Shown piece after piece: positions 1 to 9,138 of a stretch of 64,000 nucleotides of DNA. Source of the DNA: Oscillospiraceae bacterium. Lineage in GTDB: Bacteria > Bacillota > Clostridia > Oscillospirales > UBA929. The stretch is from the NCBI GenBank assembly GCA_009782475.1, contig WRIZ01000003.1:58945-122944 (forward strand), written 5' to 3'. The first letter of the stretch is position 1. Each line of letters opens with the position of its first letter. Below the pieces are notes generated by a model. The model saw nothing but the letters and a program-made list of their open reading frames with translations. It made no database searches and was not told the origin of the DNA. A program made the translations under genes and the position numbers.

Positions 1-21
1 TAGAAAGGACGGATAGTCTGT

Positions 22-1779
22 ATGGCTGATATAATCAAACTGAAAATCAACGGAATCGAGGTCGAGGCTCCGCAGGGCGCGACCATCCTCGAAGCCGCCC
101 GGCTGGCCGGCATCGAGATCCCCACCCTCTGCTATATGAAGGAGATCAACGCCATCGGCTCCTGCCGCATCTGCGTGGTTGAGGTCAAGGGCGGGCGCGG
201 CTTGGCCGCCGCCTGCGTCTTCCCGGCCGCCGACGGCATGGAGGTGTTTACCAACACCGAAGCCGTTGCCGATTCCCGGCGCGGGACGCTGGAACTGATG
301 CTCTCCAACCACCGGATGGACTGCCTCACCTGCCTGCGCAGCCAAAGCTGCGAGCTTCAGAACCTGTCGAAAACCCTCGGCGTGGACAAAGTGCGGTATC
401 CGCTCGACAACCAAGAACCCGAGCTGGAAACCTCGGCTCCGCATCTGACCCGCGACAACTCCAAGTGCATCCTCTGCCGCCGCTGCGTGGCCGTCTGCAA
501 GAAGAATCAGGACGTCGCCGTCATCGGCCCCAACGACCGCGGTTTTGCCACCCATATCGGCTGTGCTTTTGACCGCGACCTGGCCGAATCACCCTGCGTC
601 TCCTGCGGTCAGTGTATCGTCGCCTGCCCCACCGGGGCTTTGACCGAACGCGACCAAACGCAAGAGGTTTGGGACGCATTGGCCGACCCGGACAAACACG
701 TTGTCGTCGGGGCCGCTCCGTCGGTTCGCGTCACGCTGGGCGAATGCTTCGGGATGCCGGTCGGTGAGAACACCGAAGGGAAGATGTTCGCCGCCCTCCG
801 CCGCCTCGGATTCGATAAAGTCTTCGACGTCGACACGACCGCCGACCTCACCATCATGGAAGAGGCCAACGAGTTTATCGAGCGGGTTCAAAACAAAGGG
901 AAGCTGCCGCTGATCACCTCCTGTTCGCCCGGCTGGGTGAGCTACTGCGAACGGTATTATCCCGAGTTTTTGGATAACCTTTCGACCTGCAAATCCCCGC
1001 AGCAGATGTTCGGGGCGATGGTCAAAACCTATTACGCGCAAAAAGCGGGCATTGACCCCAAAAACGTTTTCGTCGTCACCATCATGCCCTGCACGGCCAA
1101 GAAATACGAAATCCTCCACCGCGACTCCGCTATCAAAGGATTGCCCGACGTCGACGTCGCCCTGACCACCCGCGAACTCGGCCGCATGATCGAGCGCGCC
1201 GGATTGATGTATGCCGATCTGCCCGATGAGAAGCCCGACCCTGCCTTCAGCGAATATACCGGCGCGGGTGTCATCTTCGGCGCGACAGGCGGCGTGATGG
1301 AAGCGGCTCTGCGCACCGCCGCCGACACCCTGACCGGGCAGGAGCTGAAGAGCGTTGATTACAACGGCGTGCGCGGGCTGGAAGGCGTTAAGGAAGCGAG
1401 TGTAGACGTTGCGGGACTGAAAGTCAACGTCGCCGTCGCGTCCGGCACAGCCAACGCCAAAAAACTGCTCGACATGGTCAAGAGCGGCGAGAAAGACATC
1501 CATTTCATCGAGATCATGGGCTGCCCCGGCGGCTGCGTCAACGGCGGCGGCCAGCCTGTCCAGCCGATGGGGTTGAAAAACTTCACCGACGTCCGCGCCG
1601 CCCGCGCCAAATCCCTCTACGATATGGACAAAGGCAATCCGCTGCGCAAAAGCCATGACAGCCCGCTGATGAAGACGGTTTACAAAGACTTTCTAGGCGA
1701 GCCGGGCAGCCGCAAGGCGCACGACGTCCTGCACACCCATTATCACAAAACGGAGAAATACCCGGGCGTGAAGGTCTAA
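22..1779 (+). CDS. hydA: [FeFe] hydrogenase catalytic subunit (HydA/HndD type)
   Basis: Cytoplasmic iron-only hydrogenase, reducing protons to H2 or oxidising H2. The 585 residues fit the HndD/HydA class. Visible in order: an N-terminal 2Fe-2S ferredoxin fold (to about residue 80), a His-Cys3 cluster region around HRMDCLTC, two 4Fe-4S motifs (CILCRRC and CVSCGQC), then the H-cluster domain with TSCSPGWV (about 297), MPCTAKKYE (about 354) and EIMGCPGGC (about 496). All H-cluster cysteines are present. The N-terminal cluster set is that of subunits which take electrons from an NADH/ferredoxin partner; such partners would lie upstream of the window, which begins with a possible stop codon (TAG at base 1). 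The MFS gene starts 1 nt after its stop. Confidence 0.96.
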   Translation: MADIIKLKINGIEVEAPQGATILEAARLAGIEIPTLCYMKEINAIGSCRICVVEVKGGRGLAAACVFPAADGMEVFTNTEAVADSRRGTLELMLSNHRMDCLTCLRSQSCELQNLSKTLGVDKVRYPLDNQEPELETSAPHLTRDNSKCILCRRCVAVCKKNQDVAVIGPNDRGFATHIGCAFDRDLAESPCVSCGQCIVACPTGALTERDQTQEVWDALADPDKHVVVGAAPSVRVTLGECFGMPVGENTEGKMFAALRRLGFDKVFDVDTTADLTIMEEANEFIERVQNKGKLPLITSCSPGWVSYCERYYPEFLDNLSTCKSPQQMFGAMVKTYYAQKAGIDPKNVFVVTIMPCTAKKYEILHRDSAIKGLPDVDVALTTRELGRMIERAGLMYADLPDEKPDPAFSEYTGAGVIFGATGGVMEAALRTAADTLTGQELKSVDYNGVRGLEGVKEASVDVAGLKVNVAVASGTANAKKLLDMVKSGEKDIHFIEIMGCPGGCVNGGGQPVQPMGLKNFTDVRAARAKSLYDMDKGNPLRKSHDSPLMKTVYKDFLGEPGSRKAHDVLHTHYHKTEKYPGVKV

Positions 1780-1780
1780 T

Positions 1781-3190
1781 ATGTCAGTATCCAGGCTGTT
1801 CAACCGGTCTTACCGCGATCATATCCGCGACAGCGAGACCCTCAGGCTGTTGAATATCATCATACTATCGGTGGCGGTGGGCATGTTTATGTTCACCGCC
1901 ATTGGCGGCGCGGCGTTCACCGGGTATGCCTCGGCTCTCGGGGCGGGGGAGTTTACCTTCGGGCTGATCTCCGCCCTCCCGGTTTTGGCCAGCCTGCTCC
2001 AGCTTCCTGTCTCCTTCCTTGTCCAGCGGAACGGGAGATTCAAACAGTTTTTCATGGTTGGCGGCGTTGTTCAGCGTTGTTCATGGATTCTTGCGGCGTT
2101 TATCCCGGTGTTCTTCCCGATTGGGGATTCAAGGCTTTGGATGCTGATCGTTCTGGTTACATTGGCGGCGATGGGCGGCGCGTTTGTGTCTATCTCCCAT
2201 ATGTCGCTGATGGCTTCGGTCGTGCCGATCGACATCCGCGGGCGGTATATCACGACGAGGCAGCGGGTCTCGACCGCCAGCTCGCTGGTGGCCGGGCTGG
2301 GCATCGCGTTTGTGTTAGACCACGCCCCGGGTTTTATGGGGTATACCATCGTCTTTGCGGTGGGCGGCGTCTGCGGATTGATCGACATCCTAATGTACGC
2401 GCCCTATAAGTTCGATAAAATCCCGAAGGCGGTGGAGGGTTCTTCGTTCAGCAAAGGGCTGAAAGCCTGTTTCACCACGGCAAAATCCCGCAACTGGCTG
2501 CTCTTTTGGGTGTTTTGGAGTTTCACCGTCAACCTCAGCGCGCCCTTCTTCGGCAAATACGCCATTGATAAACTCTCTCTCTCCTACATAAGCATCATCC
2601 TCGCCGGGCAGATTGTGGCCAACTCGCTCACCCTGCTCGTCGTCTCCCGCTGGGGCGTCTTCCTCGACCGCTACGGCGGCACGGCAACCATGATGATCTC
2701 GGCCACCATGTCAACCATCTTCATCGGGGTATGGCTCTTTGCCGTCCCGGGCAGCATATGGCCGCTCTTCCTCTTCAACTTTTTCGGCGGCTTCTTTTGG
2801 TGCGCCAACGAGGCCTGTATGGTCAACATGCAGTTCTCGCACACACCCGAGAACGGACGCCCGATCGCCATCGCCGTCTACGCCGTCCTCACCTCAGTGG
2901 CGACGGCGGCGGCCTTTATCTGCGGCGGAGCTTTGCTGGAGGCGTTGGCTCCGTTGATGGAGAATGCCGGGCGGGTTTTCGCCGGGACGCCGTTTGACCA
3001 TTATAAGCTGGTGTTCAGCGGCACGATGGTCTTGCGGCTGATCGTCATTGCCGTCTTTCTGCCCCGCGTTTGGAACGAAAAGGGGCTGACCCTCCGCGCC
3101 GCCTATGTCAAAGCGTTCAAACACGCCCACTCCAAGTGGTCGATAGAGATTTCCCGCCTGCGCATCTTCCACCGCAAACCAAAACGTTGA
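1781..3190 (+). CDS. MFS-type membrane transporter
   Basis: A 469-residue polytopic membrane protein with about 12 hydrophobic segments in two halves, typical of the major facilitator superfamily. The stretch GAFVSISHMSLMASVVP and the following RGRY resemble the loop-2/3 region of uncharacterised Firmicutes MFS proteins. The substrate cannot be read from sequence. The ATG lies one base after the hydrogenase stop, so the two are probably cotranscribed, although a functional link is not obvious. The C-terminus is basic and probably cytoplasmic. Confidence 0.85.
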   Translation: MSVSRLFNRSYRDHIRDSETLRLLNIIILSVAVGMFMFTAIGGAAFTGYASALGAGEFTFGLISALPVLASLLQLPVSFLVQRNGRFKQFFMVGGVVQRCSWILAAFIPVFFPIGDSRLWMLIVLVTLAAMGGAFVSISHMSLMASVVPIDIRGRYITTRQRVSTASSLVAGLGIAFVLDHAPGFMGYTIVFAVGGVCGLIDILMYAPYKFDKIPKAVEGSSFSKGLKACFTTAKSRNWLLFWVFWSFTVNLSAPFFGKYAIDKLSLSYISIILAGQIVANSLTLLVVSRWGVFLDRYGGTATMMISATMSTIFIGVWLFAVPGSIWPLFLFNFFGGFFWCANEACMVNMQFSHTPENGRPIAIAVYAVLTSVATAAAFICGGALLEALAPLMENAGRVFAGTPFDHYKLVFSGTMVLRLIVIAVFLPRVWNEKGLTLRAAYVKAFKHAHSKWSIEISRLRIFHRKPKR

Positions 3191-3204
3191 CAGGGTGTGA
3201 TACA

Positions 3205-3675
3205 ATGGATTTCCGAAAAGCCAACAGCAGCGACGTCCCCGCTCTCATGCAATTCCGCAAGCAGCAACTGCTTGAAGAAGGACTGCCGCCCGGTACCGAT
3301 CCTGCCGTTACGATAGACGGGGAACTGACGGAGTATTTCACTTCCGGCTTGGCCGACGGTTCGTTTATTGCGTGGCTTGCCGCCGATCAAGAAGCCGTCA
3401 TTGCGTCAAGCGGCCTCTGCTTTTATCAGCTCCCGCCGACATTCCATAACCCGACTGGGAAGGTTGCCTATATCACCAATATGTATACCCTTCCGGCGTA
3501 TCGAAAGCAAGGCATAGCGTCACGGTTGTTTGAGCTTCTGCTCGACGAGGCAAGGGCGCGGGAGTATAGTATCGTCAGGCTTCACGCTTCCAAAGACGGA
3601 AGAAATATTTACGCCAAAGCGGGCTTTACCGATTCAGATGGGTATATGACCATGAGGCTGAAAGGCAACAGATGA
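3205..3675 (+). CDS. GNAT family N-acetyltransferase
   Basis: A 156-residue single-domain acetyltransferase. The acetyl-CoA-binding motif A is visible in YITNMYTLPAYRKQGIASRL, and the final strand carries NIYAKAGF, both standard GNAT signatures. The ORF-track start (3070) lies inside the MFS gene; the ATG at 3205, 15 nt after the MFS stop, begins MDFRKANSSD, the usual GNAT N-terminus. The upstream GACAGGGTGTG is only a weak ribosome site. The acceptor substrate is unknown. Confidence 0.85.
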   Translation: MDFRKANSSDVPALMQFRKQQLLEEGLPPGTDPAVTIDGELTEYFTSGLADGSFIAWLAADQEAVIASSGLCFYQLPPTFHNPTGKVAYITNMYTLPAYRKQGIASRLFELLLDEARAREYSIVRLHASKDGRNIYAKAGFTDSDGYMTMRLKGNR

Positions 3676-3733
3676 TATGATCTATGTATCCGGCATTGAT
3701 TATAGAGGAAACATATATTAGGAGGGTATCATT

Positions 3734-3955
3734 ATGATTACGGAACGCAGCATGATTCATGATGTGGTGGATTTAATCCCTGAAGCTGATCTTACGAAGA
3801 TTTACGCGATCATAAACGCTTATCTGACATCGGATTATCAAGAGGAATTAACGGATGACGAAGAAAAGTGGGCAGACGAAGGGTTTGCTCAAATCGAACG
3901 CGGTGAGTGTATCACGGCAGACGATTACATGAAAAAACGCGGATTGACCAATTAA
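3734..3955 (+). CDS. Small acidic hypothetical protein, possible antitoxin-like
   Basis: A 73-residue acidic protein with a strong ribosome site (TTAGGAGGG, about 8 nt before ATG). It has a helical N-terminal half (DVVDLIPEADLTKIYAIINAYL) and an acidic tail with TDDEEKWADEGFAQIERGE. This layout resembles short RelB/DUF-type antitoxins in clostridia, but no partner toxin lies next to it, since tyrS follows within 24 nt. The function is unassigned. It could be a solitary antitoxin or a small regulatory protein. Confidence 0.65.
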   Translation: MITERSMIHDVVDLIPEADLTKIYAIINAYLTSDYQEELTDDEEKWADEGFAQIERGECITADDYMKKRGLTN

Positions 3956-3978
3956 CCCCCACAAAGGAGGATGACCCC

Positions 3979-5151
3979 ATGACGCCGCAAGAAGTGTTTG
4001 ACGTCATCAAACGGGACGCCATAGATATATACAACGAGGAGGAATTTCTCAAATTATTACAATCCGGCAAGCCGCTGACCGTCAAATTCGGTGCTGACCC
4101 TTCACGCCCGGACTTGCATTTGGGGCATTCGGTGCCGCTGAAAAAACTGCGCCTGTTACAGGACGCGGGGCACCGCATCGTCTTCCTGATCGGCGATTTC
4201 ACCGGGATGATCGGCGACCCGTCCGGGCGCAGCAAGACGCGCGTCCCGCTCACCTTTGAGCAGGTGCGTGAAAACGCCAAGTCCTATATCGAGCAAGTCT
4301 CCAAATTCCTCGACCCGGAGAAAGCGGACATTGTCTACAACTCCGATTGGCTGGGCAAAATGTCGTTCACCGAGGTCTTGCGGCTCTGCGGCAAAACGAC
4401 GCTGGCGCGCGTTCTGGAGCGGGACGATTTTCAAAAGCGTTATCATGGTAATCAGCCCATCGGCTTGCACGAGCTGCTCTACCCGATGATGCAGGGGTAT
4501 GATTCGGTCGCGCTGAACGCCGATATTGAGGTCGGCGGCACCGATCAAACCTTCAACCTGCTGATGGGGCGCAACCTGCAAAAAGACTACGGCCAAAAGC
4601 CGCAGGTCGTCCTCACCTTCCCCCTGCTCCCGGGTTTGGACGGGGTGGAGAAGATGAGCAAATCTTTGGACAACTACATCGGCGTGGACGAACTGCCCGA
4701 CGTTATGTTCGAGAAGTGTATGCGTGTCCCCGACGCCCTGCTGGACGATTATTTCCGCCTGACCACCGACGTAGAGCCCGAAACATTCCGCCCGCTGATG
4801 CAAAACGACGTCCGCGCGGCGCACTTTATGTATGCCGAAGCGGTTGTGACCATGTATCACAACGCCGATGCCGCGTCACACGGGCGTGACCGTTACAACG
4901 CCGTGGCGGCGGGCGGCGCGCCGGACGCGGTCGCGGAAGTCTCCCTGCCCAAAGGTGAGTACCCCCTGTGGAAACTGGTGGCCGACGCCGGGCTGGCCGT
5001 CAGCGGCAGCGAAGCGCGGCGGCTCTGCAAAGAAGGCGGGATCATGGTCAACAACGAGCGCAAAACCGACCCGAACGAGGTCTTTGCCGGAGCGGAACCA
5101 TTGCTGATCAAGCGCGGCAAGGGCAAATTCGCCCGGGTGGTGTTTGATTAG
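3979..5151 (+). CDS. tyrS: Tyrosine--tRNA ligase
   Basis: Class I tyrosyl-tRNA synthetase of 390 residues, charging tRNA-Tyr in the cytoplasm. The HIGH-type motif is HLGH at about residue 47 (after GADPSRPDL), KMSKS is perfect at about 225, and a C-terminal S4 RNA-binding domain covers about residues 330-390. The GADPSRPDLHLGH variant suggests the TyrZ-like branch rather than the TyrS-like one. The start is the ATG at 3979 preceded by AAAGGAGG; the longer track ORF overlaps the upstream small gene. No T-box leader is visible because the upstream gene is only 24 nt away. Confidence 0.96.
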   Translation: MTPQEVFDVIKRDAIDIYNEEEFLKLLQSGKPLTVKFGADPSRPDLHLGHSVPLKKLRLLQDAGHRIVFLIGDFTGMIGDPSGRSKTRVPLTFEQVRENAKSYIEQVSKFLDPEKADIVYNSDWLGKMSFTEVLRLCGKTTLARVLERDDFQKRYHGNQPIGLHELLYPMMQGYDSVALNADIEVGGTDQTFNLLMGRNLQKDYGQKPQVVLTFPLLPGLDGVEKMSKSLDNYIGVDELPDVMFEKCMRVPDALLDDYFRLTTDVEPETFRPLMQNDVRAAHFMYAEAVVTMYHNADAASHGRDRYNAVAAGGAPDAVAEVSLPKGEYPLWKLVADAGLAVSGSEARRLCKEGGIMVNNERKTDPNEVFAGAEPLLIKRGKGKFARVVFD

Positions 5152-5651
5152 TATAAGGTGAATTCAAAAAAGTACGCCACTTTTTCCTTTACACTTCTTC
5201 CGTCTTCCTCAACTCCGATATATTCCTCCTCAACTTTTACGAATCGGTATTTTCCGGCATCCAATGGTTTTTTTAGTCTGTTAAAGTCAAACGTAAGGAG
5301 TGTGGATTGATTGGGGGGAGTGTATAAAAGAACCGCGCCGAAATATCCGCCTGTCTGTGTGAATTCTAAAAATACCCAAATATCAACATCCCATTTTTGC
5401 ACGAAAAATTCCGGGCTATACCCTATTTCACTATCTGTCAGATTTTCAATAATATAATTGATTTTCTCTGAACCAACCGGGTATTCGGGTTTCTCGGCAT
5501 ATATCCTCATGTCTTTCCCCATCTTTTCGGGAATCTCTGTTGGCGCGGGGAATTTATTTGCTTCCCAGTTGGTGCATGACTGGCAAAATAAAGCAAGGGT
5601 AAGGCATATGCTATATGCTTTTACCCGCTTCATAGTGTCTGATAACGTCAT
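5148..5651 (-). CDS. Predicted lipoprotein, unknown function
   Basis: A 167-residue exported protein. An N-terminal hydrophobic segment followed by LFCQSC looks like a lipobox, so it is probably a membrane-anchored lipoprotein. The rest (YPVGSEKINYIIENLTDSEIGY, then strands) resembles the beta-rich immunoglobulin-like domains common in Firmicutes lipoproteins. The ATG at 5651 overlaps the stop of the protease gene upstream (ATGA), which suggests translational coupling; an internal ATG at 5633 would give a more compact signal peptide, and neither has a clear ribosome site. It converges on tyrS and overlaps its stop by 4 nt. Confidence 0.7.
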   Translation of the reverse strand: MTLSDTMKRVKAYSICLTLALFCQSCTNWEANKFPAPTEIPEKMGKDMRIYAEKPEYPVGSEKINYIIENLTDSEIGYSPEFFVQKWDVDIWVFLEFTQTGGYFGAVLLYTPPNQSTLLTFDFNRLKKPLDAGKYRFVKVEEEYIGVEEDGRSVKEKVAYFFEFTLY

Positions 5652-6607
5652 CTATATGTACTTAATATTGCTGCTAAAAGCGGAGTAATCCTGCATCCAT
5701 TATTTTCACCCGTATCACGGGCAGAAATAGCAACTGCTTGAAAGCCATTACCATGAATATAAAAAGGGCCTCCGCTGCCGCCATTATCTGTACTTGTATT
5801 GTTAGAACTAACTTTACCGGTTGTTAACCCAGTGATACTGCCACTGCTTGTATATTGCTTATAAGTTTGCCTGTTATTTACAATTACTTTTGGATAGCCT
5901 GTAATTCTTATTGGTGTCCCTACCGACATATTCGTTGTCCATCCGAAAAGCCCTGTTTGATTTGTCAGACTTGTGTCTATCTCGAGAATGGCAAAATCAT
6001 TGCTTTCTGTATGGTTTCCATTAAGCCACTCTTGTGAAGCAAGGGCTTTTGTCGCCATAATCGTACCAAATGGGTATGAGCTTCCATCTCTTGAAGGGCG
6101 GATTTCGATGGATACAATAGGATAACCAAGATCAAGAACATGTGCAGCAGTTAATAATGCTTTATCCGCAAAAACAAAAGCAGACCCCTCACTTACCTGG
6201 CTTGTTCCTTGAAAATTTACACGGATATGTGCAACACCATATACGTAAGGGTTGCTCTCGACCAACAGACCGCCGTATAATCCAAATGGCGTTACAGTTC
6301 CTCCGCCCATACCGGATATAGACGCTTCATATCCGGGCGGCATATATCCGGGAGCGTCAAGAACGGTACCGTTCATCACTTCCCGCTCACTCAGCGGGTT
6401 CATTATCGTGACCTCTTCCCGTTCTCCGGTTAATAGATCAAAGCTAACCATTGTGATCTCGGATTGATACGTTTCCCGTATAAATCCGTCATTCATAAAA
6501 TCAGCATTTTCCCCCATCGCCAAACCACTAAAGGAGTTTGTGTATATAAGGACTAATGATAGAACGCAGCACAGAAACAGAGCTTTTACTTTATTTGCTT
6601 TTAACAT
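5648..6607 (-). CDS. Secreted trypsin-like (S1/V8-type) serine protease
   Basis: A 319-residue exported protease. It has an N-terminal signal peptide, a propeptide-like segment of about 100 residues and a chymotrypsin-fold domain. The triad is visible: His in LLTAAHV (about 153), Asp in SNDFAILEID (about 203) and Ser in NGGSGGP (about 278). The family includes V8/glutamyl endopeptidases, but specificity cannot be read here. It has a ribosome site (GAGGT) before the ATG at 6607 and is coupled by ATGA to the downstream lipoprotein gene, so the two may act together at the cell surface. Confidence 0.88.
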   Translation of the reverse strand: MLKANKVKALFLCCVLSLVLIYTNSFSGLAMGENADFMNDGFIRETYQSEITMVSFDLLTGEREEVTIMNPLSEREVMNGTVLDAPGYMPPGYEASISGMGGGTVTPFGLYGGLLVESNPYVYGVAHIRVNFQGTSQVSEGSAFVFADKALLTAAHVLDLGYPIVSIEIRPSRDGSSYPFGTIMATKALASQEWLNGNHTESNDFAILEIDTSLTNQTGLFGWTTNMSVGTPIRITGYPKVIVNNRQTYKQYTSSGSITGLTTGKVSSNNTSTDNGGSGGPFYIHGNGFQAVAISARDTGENNGCRITPLLAAILSTYR

Positions 6608-6829
6608 TTAAATACCTCATTTCGTTTTTGTTGAATTTATTTGACGCGTTTCCTAATCCCCTTAAGCATATCACCTCATTTCTTATGTACTTGTACTTTG
6701 CTATATTATCATGCTCTCACCACCTTTATTGGTATTAACAACAGTCTATCATGTGTCTGCTATGTTTGCAATACATTGTTTCATAATAATTTTGTCGAAT
6801 AATGCTTCTAATGCTCATCCCTTTTCCCC
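6608..6829. other. AT-rich intergenic region
   Basis: A divergent intergenic spacer of low GC between the minus-strand protease and the plus-strand HtrA gene. It should contain the protease promoter, but I could not pick a convincing -35/-10 pair on the minus strand. No gene was seen. Confidence 0.5.
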
Positions 6830-6858
6830 TTTACTTTGCTGTACATTCGTATTATAAT
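6830..6858 (+). promoter_or_regulatory. SigA-type promoter for the htrA-like gene
   Basis: TTTACT and TATAAT are separated by 17 nt, about 33 nt upstream of the htrA-like ATG, which has AGGAGG in front of it. Confidence 0.6.
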
Positions 6859-6890
6859 GAGGAAACAAGAAAAGCACAGGAGGCAATCCC

Positions 6891-8039
6891 ATGAAAAAGC
6901 GGCGCGTATTTATCTTTACATTATCCGTCCTGCTGGCGTTGAATTTCATCACGGCGGGGTTGATTTCCGTTGTGCTGCAATCGTCCGGCATTGCTTTCGT
7001 CCGTTTCCCCGACGGAACCGTCATGTTGGGAGATCAGACGCGGGCGGCGGAAACCCGCCCTTCGATCCAGCCGCCTATCACCGTCCCTGTCGGCAATCCC
7101 CCTTCTCAAAAACCTGACCCGGACGGAGCTCTGACTTTTGCCGGGATTTATAAAAAAGCCGTGCCGTCGGTCACCGCTATCATTTCAGAGGGCGCGTATG
7201 CCAGCGGTTCCGGCACAGGCATCATCATAACCGAAGACGGTTATATCCTCACCAACAACCATGTGGTGGAGGGCGCGCGCGGCATCAAGGTGATCCTGCA
7301 CGACGGCGGCGAATATTCTGCCGACCTGATTGGAAACGACCGTCTCTCCGACCTCGCCGTGATCAAAATCAAAGCGTCCGGCTTAACGCCCGCCGAGTTC
7401 GGCGATTCCGACGCCATGGAACACGGAGACCCGGTGGCCGCCATCGGCAACCCGCTGGGCATCGAACTGCGCAACACCATCACCGCCGGCATCATCTCCG
7501 GCGTCAACCGCGACATCACTCTCGAAGATTCGGGCGGCGACATCACCATGACGGTTTTGCAAACCAATTGCGCCGTCAACCCCGGCAACTCCGGCGGGCC
7601 GCTTCTCAATGAGTACGGGCAGGTGATCGGCATCATCAGCAGTAAGATCATGGGCAGCGCGTCCAGCACCGTCGAAGGGCTGGGTTTTGCCATCCCGAGC
7701 AATACCGCCGCGCCGTTGGTGACCCAGTTGATCGAATACGGTTATATCAGAGGCCGCCCCGCGCTGGGGATCACCATCGAACTCACTTACAGGCCGACCG
7801 CTTTCATGCCGCCCGGCGTCTGCGTCGATACCGTCAACGAACGGTCGGACGCTTATACCAAACTCCAAAAAGATGATATTATTACCCATGTCAACGGAAC
7901 CGCCGTTTCGAGCGTCAGCGACATCAACGAAATCAAAAACAAACACAAAGCGGGAGATTCGCTCAAGCTGACCATTTGGCGTTACGGCGACATACTGACC
8001 GTAGACGTGCGGCTGATGGAAGAAGGAGACACGAAATAG
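6891..8039 (+). CDS. HtrA/DegP-like membrane-anchored serine protease with PDZ domain
   Basis: A 382-residue envelope protease for misfolded proteins. It has one N-terminal membrane anchor, a Pro-rich linker, a trypsin-like domain with His in TNNHVVEGA (about 123), Asp in LSDLAVIKI (about 153) and Ser in NPGNSGGP (about 232), then a single C-terminal PDZ domain (about 290-370). This is the Firmicutes HtrA arrangement. The ribosome site AGGAGG is strong. The YchF-like gene starts directly after its stop, so both are probably on one transcript. Regulation could involve an envelope-stress two-component system, but no such site is visible. Confidence 0.93.
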   Translation: MKKRRVFIFTLSVLLALNFITAGLISVVLQSSGIAFVRFPDGTVMLGDQTRAAETRPSIQPPITVPVGNPPSQKPDPDGALTFAGIYKKAVPSVTAIISEGAYASGSGTGIIITEDGYILTNNHVVEGARGIKVILHDGGEYSADLIGNDRLSDLAVIKIKASGLTPAEFGDSDAMEHGDPVAAIGNPLGIELRNTITAGIISGVNRDITLEDSGGDITMTVLQTNCAVNPGNSGGPLLNEYGQVIGIISSKIMGSASSTVEGLGFAIPSNTAAPLVTQLIEYGYIRGRPALGITIELTYRPTAFMPPGVCVDTVNERSDAYTKLQKDDIITHVNGTAVSSVSDINEIKNKHKAGDSLKLTIWRYGDILTVDVRLMEEGDTK

Positions 8040-9077
8040 ATGAAACTTGGGTTTGTAGGGCTGCCCGGTTCCGGGAAGACGACCATTTTCAACGCGCTGA
8101 CCGGGGCGGGCGTGCAGGGATACAATGAAGCCAACCTTGCCGCCGTTTCGGTGCCGGACGGACGGCTGGAGCGGCTGGCGGCCATGTATGATCCTAAGAA
8201 GGTCACACCCGCCACGGTTAATATTGTGGACATTGCGGGGCTGGCCAAAGGTTCGGGGCTGGGCAACCGTTTCTTGGCGCACATCCGGGAGGCCGACGCC
8301 ATTCTCATGGTGCTTCAATGTTTTGACGGCGGCGGCGATCCTTTGGGCGACCGGGAAGCCATCAACATAGAGCTGTGCATGGCCGACATCGAGCTGGTGG
8401 AGAAACGCATCGCCCGGGCGGCGAAGATGGCCAAAGGGGACAAGTCCCTTTTGCATGAAGTTGAATTGTTCACCGCCCTCAAAGCGCATTTGGACAACGG
8501 TCTGTGCGCAAGGGTGTTCGATGGCAGCGACGACGACAAAGCCCTCATCGCCGATTGCCCGCTGCTGACCAATAAGCCAGTGCTTTACTGCGCCAATCTC
8601 TCCGAGGAGTTTTTCCGCGCGCGCGATACAGTTCAGCCGTACTTAGACTTGGAAAAGGCCGCCCGGGAAGAGGGCTCGGCCGTTTTCCCCATCTGCGCGG
8701 CACTGGAAGCCGAGATCATCGAGATGGAGCCGGACGACCGCGCCGCCTTCCTCGAAGACTTAGGTTTGACCCAGCCGGGGCGCGACCGTTTGATCCAAAT
8801 CTCCTATGATTTACTGGGGTTGATGTCGTTTTTAACGGCGGGCGCGCCCGAAGTCCGGGCATGGACGATCGCCAAAGGGACGAAAGCCCCCGCCGCCGCC
8901 GGAAAAATCCACAAAGACATCCAGCGCGGCTTTATCCGCGCCGAAGTCGTTTCGTTCGACGCGCTGATGGAGTGCGGCTCGATGGCGGCGGCCAAAGAGA
9001 AAGGGCTTGTGCGGCTGGAAGGCAAGGAATATGTGATGAAAGACGGCGACGTGGTGTTGTTCCGGTTTAACGTATAG
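8040..9077 (+). CDS. YchF/Obg-like P-loop GTPase/ATPase with TGS-like C-terminus
   Basis: A 345-residue TRAFAC-class P-loop protein. The N-terminus GLPGSGKTTIFNALTG is the Walker A, DIAGLAKGSGLGNRFL is the G3/switch region, and the end (residues about 265-345, IHKDIQRGFIRAEV) is the DUF933/TGS-type domain of YchF. It is shorter than standard YchF (about 363), the P-loop reads GSGKTT instead of the usual NVGKS, and switch II is shortened. It may therefore be a divergent paralogue of the housekeeping YchF rather than YchF itself. YchF proteins bind ribosomes and hydrolyse ATP or GTP; the role here is inferred. Confidence 0.82.
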   Translation: MKLGFVGLPGSGKTTIFNALTGAGVQGYNEANLAAVSVPDGRLERLAAMYDPKKVTPATVNIVDIAGLAKGSGLGNRFLAHIREADAILMVLQCFDGGGDPLGDREAINIELCMADIELVEKRIARAAKMAKGDKSLLHEVELFTALKAHLDNGLCARVFDGSDDDKALIADCPLLTNKPVLYCANLSEEFFRARDTVQPYLDLEKAAREEGSAVFPICAALEAEIIEMEPDDRAAFLEDLGLTQPGRDRLIQISYDLLGLMSFLTAGAPEVRAWTIAKGTKAPAAAGKIHKDIQRGFIRAEVVSFDALMECGSMAAAKEKGLVRLEGKEYVMKDGDVVLFRFNV

Positions 9078-9138
9078 TTGACATTTGCCGTTACATGTGA
9101 TACGATGACGGCAGATGATAACAAAACGAGGTGTTTTT

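Noticed and set aside
589-1656. 355-residue minus-strand ORF opposite the hydrogenase
   Set aside because: Composition artefact of a GC-rich gene; low-complexity His/Gly/Asp-rich product, no ribosome site, and the plus strand has full hydrogenase motifs.
7383-8489. 368-residue minus-strand ORF across htrA and the YchF-like gene
   Set aside because: Spans two convincing plus-strand genes and encodes no recognisable domain.
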